Shown: positions 50,946-60,689 of the stretch, one piece after another
Position numbering within the stretch: position 1 is the first letter of the stretch
Layout of the letters: each line of letters begins with the position of its first letter
NCBI RefSeq assembly: GCF_009497895.1
Contig: NZ_CP033116.1
Span: 124,001 to 188,000 of the forward strand
Reading direction: 5' to 3'
From: Halopseudomonas pelagia
GTDB taxonomy: Bacteria > Pseudomonadota > Gammaproteobacteria > Pseudomonadales > Pseudomonadaceae
DNA: 64,000 nt
Made by a program: the position numbers and the translations under genes
The notes under the pieces: generated by a model
What the model was told of the DNA's origin: nothing
The model's database searches: none
Seen by the model: only the letters and a program-made list of their open reading frames with translations

Positions 50946-51787
50946 GAGCCGGTCCTCTGGTAAATTTTCTCTTCTCGCACAAAATCGCGAAACGCATCGG
51001 CATGCTCGGAGAACCTCAGGCTTTCCTTGGCGCCAAGCCCCAGAAAGGCATTGCGCGGCAGGGAGTCCTTGAACAGTCCCACTGCACGGTCCTGCAAAAC
51101 GCGGTCAAAATAGATCATGACGTTGCGGCAGGAGACCAAGTGCATCTCGCCAAACACCTGATCCGTCACCAGACTGTGGTCGGAAAACACCACATTGCGA
51201 CGCAGGCTCTTGTCCAGCACGCAGCGGTTATAGCCGCTGTGATAGTAATCCGATAGCGATGTCTTGCCGCCGGCCTGCCGGTGATTTTCGGTGAACAGGC
51301 GCATCCGCTCGAGCTCGTAAACCCCGGCCTCAGCCTGGGCCAGGGCTTCGGGATTGATATCGGTAGCATAGAACAGCGTGCGCTCTTCCAGACCCTCTTC
51401 GCGGAACAGAATCACCAGGGAATAGAGCTCCTCGCCGGTACTGCACCCGGCAATCCAGACCTTCAACGAAGGATAGGTGCGCAGATGCGGCACTACGGTT
51501 TCGCGGATGGCACGGAAATAGCTCGGATCGCGGAACATCTCGCTGACCTGGACGGTGAGGTAGCGCAACATGATCGGCAGCATCTGAGGATCATGCAGCA
51601 CCCGCTCTTGCATGGCGGAGATGGTCGCAAACCCCAGATTATCCCGGACCTGACGCAGCCGCCGCCGGACCGAGGACATCGCATAGCTGCGAAAGTCATA
51701 GTGGTAGCGATGGTAGAGCGCTTCGAGCAACAGACGTATCTCGATGTCCTCGACCTTCTCAAAGGCCTCGGTCATTGCGGCATCCAT
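50942..51787 (-). CDS. CheR-type methyltransferase
   Basis: A 281-residue CheR. The N-terminal helical domain ('YHYDFRSYAMSSVRRRLRQV') is followed by the SAM-binding domain with WIAGCSTGEELYS, FYATDINPEAL and LVSCRNVMIYF. It adds methyl groups to Glu residues of receptors. Overlaps the hybrid kinase by 16 bases. A start at Met5 is also possible. Confidence 0.92.
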   Translation of the reverse strand: MDAAMTEAFEKVEDIEIRLLLEALYHRYHYDFRSYAMSSVRRRLRQVRDNLGFATISAMQERVLHDPQMLPIMLRYLTVQVSEMFRDPSYFRAIRETVVPHLRTYPSLKVWIAGCSTGEELYSLVILFREEGLEERTLFYATDINPEALAQAEAGVYELERMRLFTENHRQAGGKTSLSDYYHSGYNRCVLDKSLRRNVVFSDHSLVTDQVFGEMHLVSCRNVMIYFDRVLQDRAVGLFKDSLPRNAFLGLGAKESLRFSEHADAFRDFVREEKIYQRTGS

Positions 51788-54700
51788 ACTCGTACCAGCG
51801 ACAGCAACTTCTCCACATCCAGTGGTTTGGCCATGTAGTCGTTGGCGCCCGCATCGATACAGCGCTGTTGATCGTCCGGCATGGCTTTAGCCGTCAGCGT
51901 GATGACCGGCAACTTCTTCCAGTCCGGATTGTTGCGGATATGTCGGGTGGCCGTCAGGCCGTCCATGACCGGCATCATCACGTCCATCAGGACCAGATCG
52001 ATACGGCCATCGGGCTTGCTCTGGGCCTGCTTGAGTTTCTGCAACGCCTCTTCGCCATTACGGGCAATTTCGATGAGGGCGCCACGGGGTTCGAGGATAT
52101 TGGTCAGCGCATACACATTGCGCACATCATCCTCGACGATCAGGATGCGCCGGCCTTCCAGCAGCGCATCGCGGTTGCGCGCCTTGCGGATCATCTTCTG
52201 CTGTTCGTCGGGCAGCTCAGACACCACCTGATGCAGGAACAGCGTCACCTCATCCAGCAGACGCTCCGGCGACTTGGCACCCTTGATGATGATCGACTTT
52301 GAATAGCGGCGCAGCTTCTGCTCTTCTTCACGCGCCAGCACCCGGCCGGTGTAAACAATCACCGGCGGAAAGGAGTGGGCGCTGTCCTGGCTGATGGTTT
52401 CCAGCAGATCAAAGCCGGAAGCATCCGGCAGAGACAGATCGAGCACCATACAGTCGAAGGTCTGCTCCTTGAGCAGCGCCAGGCACTCGGCAGCCGTGCC
52501 GGCACAGATGGTTTCGACGTCGTGCGAGGCAATCAGCTTGCTCACCGCCTCACGCTGTACTTCATTGTCCTCGACGATCAGCACGCGCCGCAGGTTCTGC
52601 GAGACTTTCGCCTCGAGCGATTTCAGCACACCCACCAGTTGGTCGCGATGCACCGGCTTCAGCGCATAACCAATTGCGCCCAGCGACATGGCGCGCTCGG
52701 AGTAGTCTTCGGCGGAGATGATGTGAACCGGTATGTGGCGGGTGCGCACGTCACGTTTCAGGCGATCAAGTACCGACAGACCCGACTGATCCGGCAAACC
52801 CACATCCAGCACAATGGCACTGGGCATGAACTGCAGGGCCAGCTCCAGGGCTTCCTGCGCCGTCCCGGCGACCAGCGCCTGGAAGTTCGATTCACGCGCC
52901 AGGTCGCGAAGAATCATCGCGAAGGAGCGGTCATCCTCGATGATCAACAGCTTGCGCGCAGTATCATCCAACCGCAGGCGGTCATCGTCGACCACGCCTG
53001 CCCGTGGCTGCCGCGCTGGCTCTTCTGCAGCTCTGGCCGCAGGCACGGGCGCTGCCGGCAATGGCGATAGCGGCTGAATGTCCGGTGCAGGTATGCGTAA
53101 CGCTGAGGAATCGTATGACCGCGGAATGATGACGGTAAAGGTACTGCCCGAGCCAAGCTGGCTTTTCAGCTGCAGGCGGCCACCCAGCAGTCGCACTACT
53201 TCGCGGGAGATCGAAAGCCCGAGGCCGGTGCCGCCGAACTGGCGGCTGATGGTGCTATCGGCCTGATGAAAGGCCTGGAAAATTCGCTGTTGCTGGTGAT
53301 CCGCAATGCCGATGCCGGTGTCGGACACCGAGATCGCAATCTGATCTTCACCGAGCGGCCGCACTGTCAGCGCTACGCTGCCTTTGGCGGTGAACTTGAT
53401 TGCATTGGCGAGCAGATTCTTGAGTACCTGTTCCAGGCGCTGCGGATCGGTTTCAATGACAGGCGCGACATCAGGCTGAACCTCAAGCGAAAACGCCAGA
53501 CCCTTGTCGTTGGCCACGGGATCGAACAGGTGACGAAGTGAGTTGACCATGCGCTCGACCAGCACCGGCTCGGGATGGATATCGACATGGCCCGCCTCGA
53601 TTTTCGACAGATCGAGGATGTCGTTGATCAGGTTCAGCAGGTCATTACCAGAGGATTGTATGGTCTGCGCGTATTTCACCTGTTCGGCGGTGAGATTTTC
53701 ATCCGCGTTGTCTGCCAGCAGCTTGGCCAGGATCAGCGAAGAATTCAGTGGCGTGCGCAGCTCGTGGGACATATTGGCCAGGAAGTCCGATTTATACCGA
53801 CTGGCCTGTTCCACTTCCTGCGCCTTGAGCTGGATCGCCTCGTTGGCCTTCTCCAGATCATCGCGCTGGGTCTCCAGTTCCTGCGCCTGCTCTTCAAGCT
53901 GCGAGTTGGTCTGTTCCAGCTCGACCTGCTGCTGCTCCAGACGTGCCTGGGACTCCTTGAGCGCTCTGCCTTGCTCTTCCAGTTCCTCATTGGAAACGCG
54001 CAACTCCTCGCCCTGCACCTGCAACTCCTCCGCCTGACGCTGCATTTCATACAGCAGTGTGCGCAGACGTGTGCGGTACTCGGCCGAACTGATTGCCGTT
54101 GCAATAGTGTGCGACACCTCTTCCAGCAGAGCGAGGACGTGATCGCCCACCGGATACAGGAAGCCGAGCTCGAACAGTGCTTTGACCTCGCCATCCATCA
54201 TCGCTGGCGCCAGCGCCAGATAGCGTGGCTTCTGCTGCCCCAGGCTGGAGCCGAAGGCGATATAGCCGTCCGGCACCTCACCTACAGTGATCGGTCGGTG
54301 ATCCTGCAGCACATGGCTGAAGAGGCTGTCATGCTGATCGAAATGCGCCGGAAGGTTGACGTCGGTTGGCACACCGTGGCCGGCCAAAAGTGCATAGCGA
54401 TCGCCATCCTTGACGTAGAGAGCGCCAGCAACCGCGCCCAGGTGGCTGGTGAGAAAGCGCAGGATGTTCTGGCCGAGTTCCTGGGTGGATTGCTCCCCGA
54501 TCACCTCAGAGGCGAGACCCACCTGAGCACCTTGAAGCCACTGCTCGCGTCGACGCGCGAGTGTCGCGCTGCGCACCAGCAGCGCAATGACAATCGTCAA
54601 TACGAGACCCAGAGAGCCGGATAACGCGCTGGTGATGAAGGCTACCGTGTAGGCATTGTTCATCTCCTCGACGCGCCGGGTTCGCACTTGCGTTTCCTCG

Positions 54701-55227
54701 TTGCGAAGTTCGGCAATCACATCGCGGATAGCATCCATCTCGGTCTTGCCGCTATCGGAATTGACCAGGCCAAGCGCTGCAATTTGCCCGTCGTCCCGGT
54801 ACACGCTCAGTGTGCGTGCCAGCTCATTGAACTTGGAGGTGACGTAGCCGCGAAGCGTTTCAAAACGCAAACGCTGCGACTCATTATTGGCGACCAACCC
54901 CTCAACCAGCGTAATCCGGCTCTGCACCTGGGATACCGCGCGGTGATAGGGCTCCAGATATTCCTCATCGCCGGTCAGCAAATAGCCGCGCTGCCCGGTT
55001 TCGGCATCCTGGACATCCGCCAGCAGCAGGTCGATGGCGACGATGACATTGTGCGTCTGCACGACGCTCTGGTTGCTCGTTCTGAGTAGCTGGGTGGTGT
55101 AAACAGCGACCACCGTGCCCAGCATGAAGATGACGAAGGCGACTGCCAGGCCGACGGCAACTGTCGGATCGAGGCCAAGTGTGCCCTTGTTGTTCACGCT
55201 CGCGTTTTTTCTGTGCATTTGACTCAC
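51772..55227 (-). CDS. CHASE3-GAF hybrid histidine kinase with three receiver domains
   Basis: A 1151-residue sensor kinase. TM1 (about 24-46) and TM2 (about 194-219) enclose a periplasmic CHASE3 domain ('DAETGQRGYLLTGDEEYLEP'). A GAF-like domain (about 240-385), a long coiled coil (385-478), HisKA with the phospho-accepting His488 (NMSHELRTPLN), HATPase (about 590-705) and three receivers follow (IVLDVGLPDQS, MVLDLSLPDASG and VLMDVMMPVMDG acceptor sites). It leads the CheR-CheB-REC/kinase operon and probably controls a stress or surface-related output; the target is not visible. Confidence 0.93.
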   Translation of the reverse strand: MSQMHRKNASVNNKGTLGLDPTVAVGLAVAFVIFMLGTVVAVYTTQLLRTSNQSVVQTHNVIVAIDLLLADVQDAETGQRGYLLTGDEEYLEPYHRAVSQVQSRITLVEGLVANNESQRLRFETLRGYVTSKFNELARTLSVYRDDGQIAALGLVNSDSGKTEMDAIRDVIAELRNEETQVRTRRVEEMNNAYTVAFITSALSGSLGLVLTIVIALLVRSATLARRREQWLQGAQVGLASEVIGEQSTQELGQNILRFLTSHLGAVAGALYVKDGDRYALLAGHGVPTDVNLPAHFDQHDSLFSHVLQDHRPITVGEVPDGYIAFGSSLGQQKPRYLALAPAMMDGEVKALFELGFLYPVGDHVLALLEEVSHTIATAISSAEYRTRLRTLLYEMQRQAEELQVQGEELRVSNEELEEQGRALKESQARLEQQQVELEQTNSQLEEQAQELETQRDDLEKANEAIQLKAQEVEQASRYKSDFLANMSHELRTPLNSSLILAKLLADNADENLTAEQVKYAQTIQSSGNDLLNLINDILDLSKIEAGHVDIHPEPVLVERMVNSLRHLFDPVANDKGLAFSLEVQPDVAPVIETDPQRLEQVLKNLLANAIKFTAKGSVALTVRPLGEDQIAISVSDTGIGIADHQQQRIFQAFHQADSTISRQFGGTGLGLSISREVVRLLGGRLQLKSQLGSGSTFTVIIPRSYDSSALRIPAPDIQPLSPLPAAPVPAARAAEEPARQPRAGVVDDDRLRLDDTARKLLIIEDDRSFAMILRDLARESNFQALVAGTAQEALELALQFMPSAIVLDVGLPDQSGLSVLDRLKRDVRTRHIPVHIISAEDYSERAMSLGAIGYALKPVHRDQLVGVLKSLEAKVSQNLRRVLIVEDNEVQREAVSKLIASHDVETICAGTAAECLALLKEQTFDCMVLDLSLPDASGFDLLETISQDSAHSFPPVIVYTGRVLAREEEQKLRRYSKSIIIKGAKSPERLLDEVTLFLHQVVSELPDEQQKMIRKARNRDALLEGRRILIVEDDVRNVYALTNILEPRGALIEIARNGEEALQKLKQAQSKPDGRIDLVLMDVMMPVMDGLTATRHIRNNPDWKKLPVITLTAKAMPDDQQRCIDAGANDYMAKPLDVEKLLSLVRVWMPQ

Positions 55228-55529
55228 GCGTTATCAATATCAGCGTCAACGCAGCAGGCGCTCCTTTGCAGCCGAGAAAAGGGCTGTTTAACGGAGCGGC
55301 ACACTACGCTGTCGATCTAGGTTTGTATGCTGGGCATTCCAGAATTGATTGACGCAGTCAACTGCTCCCGGCCGGCGGGCACAGTCTATCATTTAAAATC
55401 ACCTGCAGACGCGAGATTAGCCAGCTGAACTCGACGCATCCGAACCTCGTGGCCTGGTGCAGAACCTCAGCAGGCTTGGCTGCGCGCGAAAAAAGCTCAG
55501 CGCTGATCCGCTGCGATACAACGATTTGC
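55228..55529. other. Intergenic region between sensor kinase and threonine dehydratase
   Basis: No gene or repeat recognised. It should carry the promoter of the minus-strand signalling operon. The GC-rich CCGGCCGGCGGG near 55369 looks like ordinary composition. Confidence 0.4.
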
Positions 55530-56510
55530 CTACCGGCGATCACTGGCAGAATCGGAGCCGAGCACTTTCGCATACACCGATCTGTCAACATTGCCTCCGG
55601 ACAGAATCACGCCGACCCTTTTTCCTTGCATGGTTTCACGCTCTTGAATGAGCGCGGCCAGTGCCGCCGCACCGGCCCCTTCGGCCAGGTTATGGGTATC
55701 GGTGTAATACACCCGCATCGCTTCGGCAATCTCGCTCTCGCTCACTGATACGATCCGCGCTGCTTCTGCGCCGTAGATGGCGAAAGCGTCTGCAACTGGC
55801 TTACGAACGGCGAGGCCGTCAGCGAAGGTATTCGCCGAGGCGGTCTCGCATATGACGCCCGCGTCAAAAGACAGTTTTGCGGCCGCAGCTTCACGAGCCA
55901 CCACGCCTACCACCTTGGTGTTCAGACCCAACGCTTCCCGGGCGGCGATCACCCCGCAAATCCCCGAGCCACAACCAATCGGCACGTAAAGGGTATCCAG
56001 GTCAGGCGCGGCCTTGAATAGCTCAAGCGCATAAGTGGCCACCCCTTTGACCAGCTCGATGTGGAACGGCGGCACCAGGTAGAGATCATGCACATCTGCC
56101 AGGCGCGCCGCCTCTTCGCGCGCCTCATCGAAATCAATGCCGTACTCAACCACTTCTCCACCAAAGCCGCGCATGGCGTTGTTCTTTTCCAGCGAATTAC
56201 CTTCCGGTACAACAATCAGCGCCTTTAATCCCAGTGCGCTTGCTGCCAGCGCCAGGCTTTGGCCATGGTTGCCGCGGGTAGCAGTAACCACTCCCTTCAC
56301 GTCTGGGTGTACATGCTTGAGCCAGTGCATGAAGGTAATGCCGCCGCGCACCTTGAAAGCACCTGTAGGTGTGTGATTCTCATGCTTGACCCACACCGTG
56401 CAACCCAACCTCTCAGCCAACAAGGGCCAGGCGTACTGCGCAGTGGCAGGCATTACTTGGTATATGCGGCGAGCAGCTTGCTCGATATCGTCGCGATTCA
56501 GTCTGTGCAT
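55530..56510 (-). CDS. Threonine dehydratase-like PLP enzyme
   Basis: A 326-residue fold-type II PLP enzyme. Start at 56510, where GGAGGG lies five bases upstream; longer frames are not needed. The PLP Lys is in PTGAFKVRGG, the phosphate-binding glycine loop is IGCGSGICG, and LSGGNV is near the C-terminus. No C-terminal ACT domain, so a catabolic (TdcB-like) or serine/threonine deaminase role is likely. Divergent from the AraC regulator. Confidence 0.9.
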   Translation of the reverse strand: MHRLNRDDIEQAARRIYQVMPATAQYAWPLLAERLGCTVWVKHENHTPTGAFKVRGGITFMHWLKHVHPDVKGVVTATRGNHGQSLALAASALGLKALIVVPEGNSLEKNNAMRGFGGEVVEYGIDFDEAREEAARLADVHDLYLVPPFHIELVKGVATYALELFKAAPDLDTLYVPIGCGSGICGVIAAREALGLNTKVVGVVAREAAAAKLSFDAGVICETASANTFADGLAVRKPVADAFAIYGAEAARIVSVSESEIAEAMRVYYTDTHNLAEGAGAAALAALIQERETMQGKRVGVILSGGNVDRSVYAKVLGSDSASDRR

Positions 56511-56615
56511 GAGAACCCTCCCTGAAGTTCTGTCCAGTCTAGGCAGGGGTGCACAATGCAGGCTTTCAGAAAACCGACCTGACTTTTGTCGTCGCTCTCT
56601 ACTACTATCATCTGC

Positions 56616-57416
56616 ATGAGTGATCACAACCGCCTACAGCCACAACGCCCAACTGAATCGGTACGTCGTATCGAGGCCGGGCCCTGGGCGGTTGAATTGC
56701 TGCCCGCCGCAGCCTACTCGACCCACTATGTAGCGGCCCAGTCTGCTATCGGTTTTGCCTTTGACAGCCAGCGTGGATTACACGCCATCGGTAGCGACCG
56801 AGTGCAGCCTTTCTCGGCGCGGCCCAACAGTCTGGCGTTCGTTCCTGCCGGCTGTGATGTGTTATCAGAGTCACCTGAAGGTGGTGAATACCTGCGGCTA
56901 ATGCGCATAGACGGTACGCCGTTGGTGGGCGACCGTGCGTTCAACAATCGGATTGATCGGCAGGCAATTACCTTGGCGCAAGCAATGCGCGGCGCGTTAT
57001 TGCAGGCCCGCGTCGACGACGACTGGGAGGCATGGGCTCACGCCCTGGCTGAACGGGCAAACCGCAGCGAAATCCCGGCTGCACCGCTCCAAGGCTCCAT
57101 AACCAACAGGCGGATGCGTCTGCTGGATGAGTTCATTGACGCTGGCCTGGAAAGCACCCTGACGGTAAAGGCCATGGCGGATTTGCTGGAGCTATCCGAA
57201 GGTTATTTTATGCGCGCACTCAAGCAGGCTACGGGCAGAAGCCCGCATAGTTACCTGGTCGACCGGCGCCTGGCCAGAGCCCGCGCAATGCTGCTCGACC
57301 CAACAGCCAGGCTGTCGGAGATCGCCAACAGCTGCGGTTTCAGCTCTCAGGCGCACATGACGAGTGCCTTCAGGCAACGGCTGGGAACAAGCCCGGCAAC
57401 ACTACGCAGAACCTGA
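56616..57416 (+). CDS. AraC-family transcriptional regulator
   Basis: A 266-residue regulator. The N-terminal ~160 residues form an effector domain without clear motif. The C-terminal AraC HTH pair is complete ('DLLELSEGYFMRALKQATGR' and 'LSEIANSCGFSSQAHMTSAF'). I start it at 56616 (MSDHN); an in-frame start at 56586 is possible. It is divergent from the threonine dehydratase and may regulate it. Confidence 0.88.
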   Translation: MSDHNRLQPQRPTESVRRIEAGPWAVELLPAAAYSTHYVAAQSAIGFAFDSQRGLHAIGSDRVQPFSARPNSLAFVPAGCDVLSESPEGGEYLRLMRIDGTPLVGDRAFNNRIDRQAITLAQAMRGALLQARVDDDWEAWAHALAERANRSEIPAAPLQGSITNRRMRLLDEFIDAGLESTLTVKAMADLLELSEGYFMRALKQATGRSPHSYLVDRRLARARAMLLDPTARLSEIANSCGFSSQAHMTSAFRQRLGTSPATLRRT

Positions 57417-57423
57417 AGTCGCG

Positions 57424-58398
57424 TCAGGGTGCTGCGACCGCAAACTCCAGCAACGCCGCATTCACCTGCGCGCAAGCTTCGCTCTGAATCCAATGGCCTT
57501 TGCCAGGCAACATCAGAATCTGCAAGTCGGGGATGCGCCGGCTCATTCTGTTTTGCAGCTGCTCTTCGCTGGCACCCCGGATAACACTGTCGGCGCTGCC
57601 GACCAGAAACAGCACTGGGCAAGTGATCTGCGTGTCGCGGTATGGCTGCATCAAGCGCCAGTTTTCATCGAGGTTACGGTAATAGTTGATGCCGCCCGCA
57701 AAACCGCTGTGCCGGTAGGCGGCAACGTAATACGCCAGCGCCTCATGGGTCAGCCAGCTCGGCTGCTCCTGCGGTTTGCCCAGCCTACCTATCCACCCGC
57801 CACCCTCATCTATTGAGCGGCCAAGCACGGGTGGATCTCGCGGCGTATCCGGTGAGCAATACAGGGCGCGGAGGATGCCCTCTGGATCCGCATCAAACTC
57901 GGCTTCCGCCACACCCGGCTGTTGAAAGTACAGCTGGTAGAAAAAGTTATCCTTGAAGTGCTCGCGCAACAGCGCAGTGGGAGGCTGGTCCGCTATCGGG
58001 TGTAGCGGGACACTCATGTTCACCAGCCGGGAAACCAGTTCAGGGTGACGCAGGGTAAACTGCCAGCAATTGATCGCCCCCCAGTCATGGCCTATCAGCA
58101 ATACTGCTGCTCCGCCGCTGGCCTCAATGAGTAATTCGCGCATGAAGTCGCAAATACGTACCACGTTGTAGTCGGCGATATTCGGCAGGGCCTCCGTCTG
58201 GCTAAACCCCGGCATATCCGGCGCGATGGCACGGTAACCGGCGTTGGCCAAAGCGACCATCTGTTGCCGCCAGGTAAACCAGCATTCGGGCCAGCCATGA
58301 ATAAACAGCGCCACCGGCCCTTGGCCCAGGCTGGCAACACGGGTGCTCAAACCGGTGACTGTCCAGGTTTCATGGGTGATGTCTTCAACGGTGTACAT
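57424..58398 (-). CDS. Alpha/beta hydrolase, epoxide hydrolase type
   Basis: A 324-residue hydrolase from the ATG at 58398 (GGGAG five bases upstream). The oxyanion motif HGWPECWFTW and nucleophile elbow IGHDWGAINC (Asp) are those of epoxide hydrolases, with the cap Tyr region and a C-terminal GKGHWIQSE His. No signal peptide. Haloalkane dehalogenase is the main alternative, but the HGxP motif favours epoxide hydrolase. It stops eight bases from the AraC gene, tail to tail. Confidence 0.87.
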   Translation of the reverse strand: MYTVEDITHETWTVTGLSTRVASLGQGPVALFIHGWPECWFTWRQQMVALANAGYRAIAPDMPGFSQTEALPNIADYNVVRICDFMRELLIEASGGAAVLLIGHDWGAINCWQFTLRHPELVSRLVNMSVPLHPIADQPPTALLREHFKDNFFYQLYFQQPGVAEAEFDADPEGILRALYCSPDTPRDPPVLGRSIDEGGGWIGRLGKPQEQPSWLTHEALAYYVAAYRHSGFAGGINYYRNLDENWRLMQPYRDTQITCPVLFLVGSADSVIRGASEEQLQNRMSRRIPDLQILMLPGKGHWIQSEACAQVNAALLEFAVAAP

Positions 58399-58432
58399 AC
58401 TTACTCCCAGGCTAGCACTGGTGCTCAGCGCC

Positions 58433-60055
58433 TCAATGCTTGATTCGCTTTGTGATATCCCCAAGATCAGCCGATAGCGTGTGCAGCAGCTCGCTAGCCC
58501 GGGTGGTCCTTCCAACGTTATCCTGATTGGTCATACCGATGGCCGTAATCTCCGTCAGGTTGCGCGATATATCGTTCACGACGGCATTTTGCTCCTCTGC
58601 GGCGGTGGCGATCTGGCGGTTCATGTCCCGAATGGCCTCAATGGCTCGGGTGACGTCATGCAGCATTTCCCCGGCTTCGGTGACCATGCGTACTCCTTGA
58701 TCACTGCGTTCCTGACCCGCTTCGATGGCTTTGGCCGCTTCAATCGCGCCGCGCTGCACCGTATCAATAATCTCGTTGATCTCGGCGGTGGAAGCCGCCG
58801 TGCGCTGGGCAAGCGTGCGCACCTCGTCGGCCACGACAGCGAAACCTCGGCCGGCTTCACCGGCACGCGCTGCTTCAATGGCAGCATTCAAAGCAAGCAG
58901 GTTGGTTTGCTCTGCCACACCGCGGATCACGTCCAGCACTTTACCGATCCGGCCGCTGTCATTAGCCAAACGATTGATCACCTCTGCAGTGCGCGTGATC
59001 TCACCGCGCATATCGGTAATGTTGCGCACGGTCGTCTGCATAACAACCTCGCCTTTACGCGCGGCTGAATCCGCCGCGTCGGCTGACTCTGCGGCGGTGC
59101 CCGCGTGAGCGGCCACCTCAGCCGTCGTAGCGGACATCTCCTCCATCGCGGTAGCAACCTGGTCAGTACGAGTGAACTGCTCGCGAGTCCCGCCCGAAAT
59201 GATGGTAGCTACACTGTTGAGTTCGCCGCTGGCCTGGTCCAACTCACGCGTACTGACTTCCAACTGGGCAAAAGTAGCCACAAGAAAATCATCTAATGTA
59301 TTCGCTGCATCCGCCAATCTACCCAGTTCGTCTTCACGCTTGATGCTGGACTTGGCTCCCAGCCGACCCTGACTTAAAGCCGTGACCTGGTCGATGAGCG
59401 TTCGCACCGGAGCCACCATACTGCGGTCAATGCGCCAGATACTCAGGAAGGTCAGGGCAATACCGGTAAAAATAAGCATCAGGGTGCCGATAAGCACTGC
59501 GCGTGCAGCGCTGCTGGCGATATCCGCCGAGTCATCCTCAGCTTGCTTCCGCAACTCGCTGACCAGAGAAGTCATCTGCTCCGAGGCGGCCCGATCAATG
59601 CCTTTTACTGCCAAGTCACCAGCTTGCGGATCCTGACCCGAGGCTACAAAAGCCTGATAACCACTGCGGTATGCCTTACCCAGCCTCAGATGCTCTTGGC
59701 TTAGCGCCTCTACGCTGCCACCAGCTCCTTCCGGGAGACCTTCCAATGCGCTCAGCGTACTAAGCGTCGATTGAACCTCCCGCTCCTGTTGCTGGAAAGC
59801 CATCCAATACTTGTCCAGCGCCGCTGGGTCCTTACCCCGCAACAATACATTCTTCCACTCCTGAACCTGAGTCTTGAACTGGCTATTAGCCCGTTCGATC
59901 AGCAGCGATGCCTGGACTGGGCCCGCAACGAGCTTGCCATATGAACCTACGCTTGAGGATAAGATACTCTGGCTTAATAACGCTATGGCTGTGAGCAGCA
60001 GTAAACTGCCAGCAATCAGCGCCAACGTCTGTGCGCGGATGGATTTTCTGAGCAT
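58433..60055 (-). CDS. Methyl-accepting chemotaxis protein
   Basis: A 540-residue chemoreceptor. TM1 (about 10-30), a four-helix-like periplasmic domain (about 35-190), TM2 (about 190-210), HAMP (about 212-265) and a cytoplasmic hairpin with the conserved tip 'VAEQTNLLALNAAIEAARAG' and EAGRGFAVVADEVR. A GGGAAA box lies just ahead of its ATG. Its ligand cannot be read from sequence. No C-terminal CheR-tethering pentapeptide is seen (ends KRIKH). Confidence 0.93.
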   Translation of the reverse strand: MLRKSIRAQTLALIAGSLLLLTAIALLSQSILSSSVGSYGKLVAGPVQASLLIERANSQFKTQVQEWKNVLLRGKDPAALDKYWMAFQQQEREVQSTLSTLSALEGLPEGAGGSVEALSQEHLRLGKAYRSGYQAFVASGQDPQAGDLAVKGIDRAASEQMTSLVSELRKQAEDDSADIASSAARAVLIGTLMLIFTGIALTFLSIWRIDRSMVAPVRTLIDQVTALSQGRLGAKSSIKREDELGRLADAANTLDDFLVATFAQLEVSTRELDQASGELNSVATIISGGTREQFTRTDQVATAMEEMSATTAEVAAHAGTAAESADAADSAARKGEVVMQTTVRNITDMRGEITRTAEVINRLANDSGRIGKVLDVIRGVAEQTNLLALNAAIEAARAGEAGRGFAVVADEVRTLAQRTAASTAEINEIIDTVQRGAIEAAKAIEAGQERSDQGVRMVTEAGEMLHDVTRAIEAIRDMNRQIATAAEEQNAVVNDISRNLTEITAIGMTNQDNVGRTTRASELLHTLSADLGDITKRIKH

Positions 60056-60222
60056 ATGTTTCCCGGGTTAATCGTGGAGGTCTAGGTGATTGCAGGAACT
60101 GTCGGAACGCGAGGATTATCGGCGCATGCTGCCCAAGCTTTAGAGCGTTTGTGATGCGAGAGACAGACGGTCGAGAAGATTTCCAAGGCAATCTTGGTCC
60201 TGGCTGCGCACTGAACCGCCAA

Positions 60223-60567
60223 TCAGTCTGCGCGAAATCCCCAGACCAACTGCACCATTCTCACTGCCACGATCAGATAAAAAGCCCATACCGCTAGCAG
60301 CAACACCTTGTGGTAACGCCTGCTGGCGACGCGGCGCAATCCGTCGGTGACATTAAGAAACATCAGTAGCGCGGAAATCAGAATTAACCCCGCCCCGGCG
60401 ACCTGCGTACCCAACAGGCCAACAAAAATCGCTTTTTCCGAATGCAGCGCGCTGGTACCTGCGGCAAACAACAGCGCACAAACCAACAAATTTTTTACGT
60501 TATCGAACACCTTGGCGCAAAGGTCCTGCTCCAACAGATCAATGTATTTGTGCCATAGTTTTCTCAT
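60223..60567 (-). CDS. Small hypothetical membrane protein
   Basis: A 114-residue protein with three probable membrane helices (about 26-44, 48-70 and 88-108) after a charged N-terminus ('MRKLWHKYIDLLEQDLCAKV'). Basic residues between helices 2 and 3 suggest a cytoplasmic loop. Family not recognised. It lies alone between the chemoreceptor and the lipoprotein. Confidence 0.7.
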   Translation of the reverse strand: MRKLWHKYIDLLEQDLCAKVFDNVKNLLVCALLFAAGTSALHSEKAIFVGLLGTQVAGAGLILISALLMFLNVTDGLRRVASRRYHKVLLLAVWAFYLIVAVRMVQLVWGFRAD

Positions 60568-60689
60568 GCTCTACCTTTGCGCATCTGCAGGAAAAGAACG
60601 ACTGAGATAGTTCAGGGTACTGCGCTGGCGGCGTAACCCTCCAGCCTCCCCGAACTCTGTAACATGACTTAACGTGATCTGGCCTCAGG

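Noticed and set aside
53575..54624. Open frame on the plus strand inside the hybrid kinase gene
   Set aside because: Antisense shadow of the coiled-coil and GAF coding region; its low-complexity Leu/Gln composition reflects the opposite strand.
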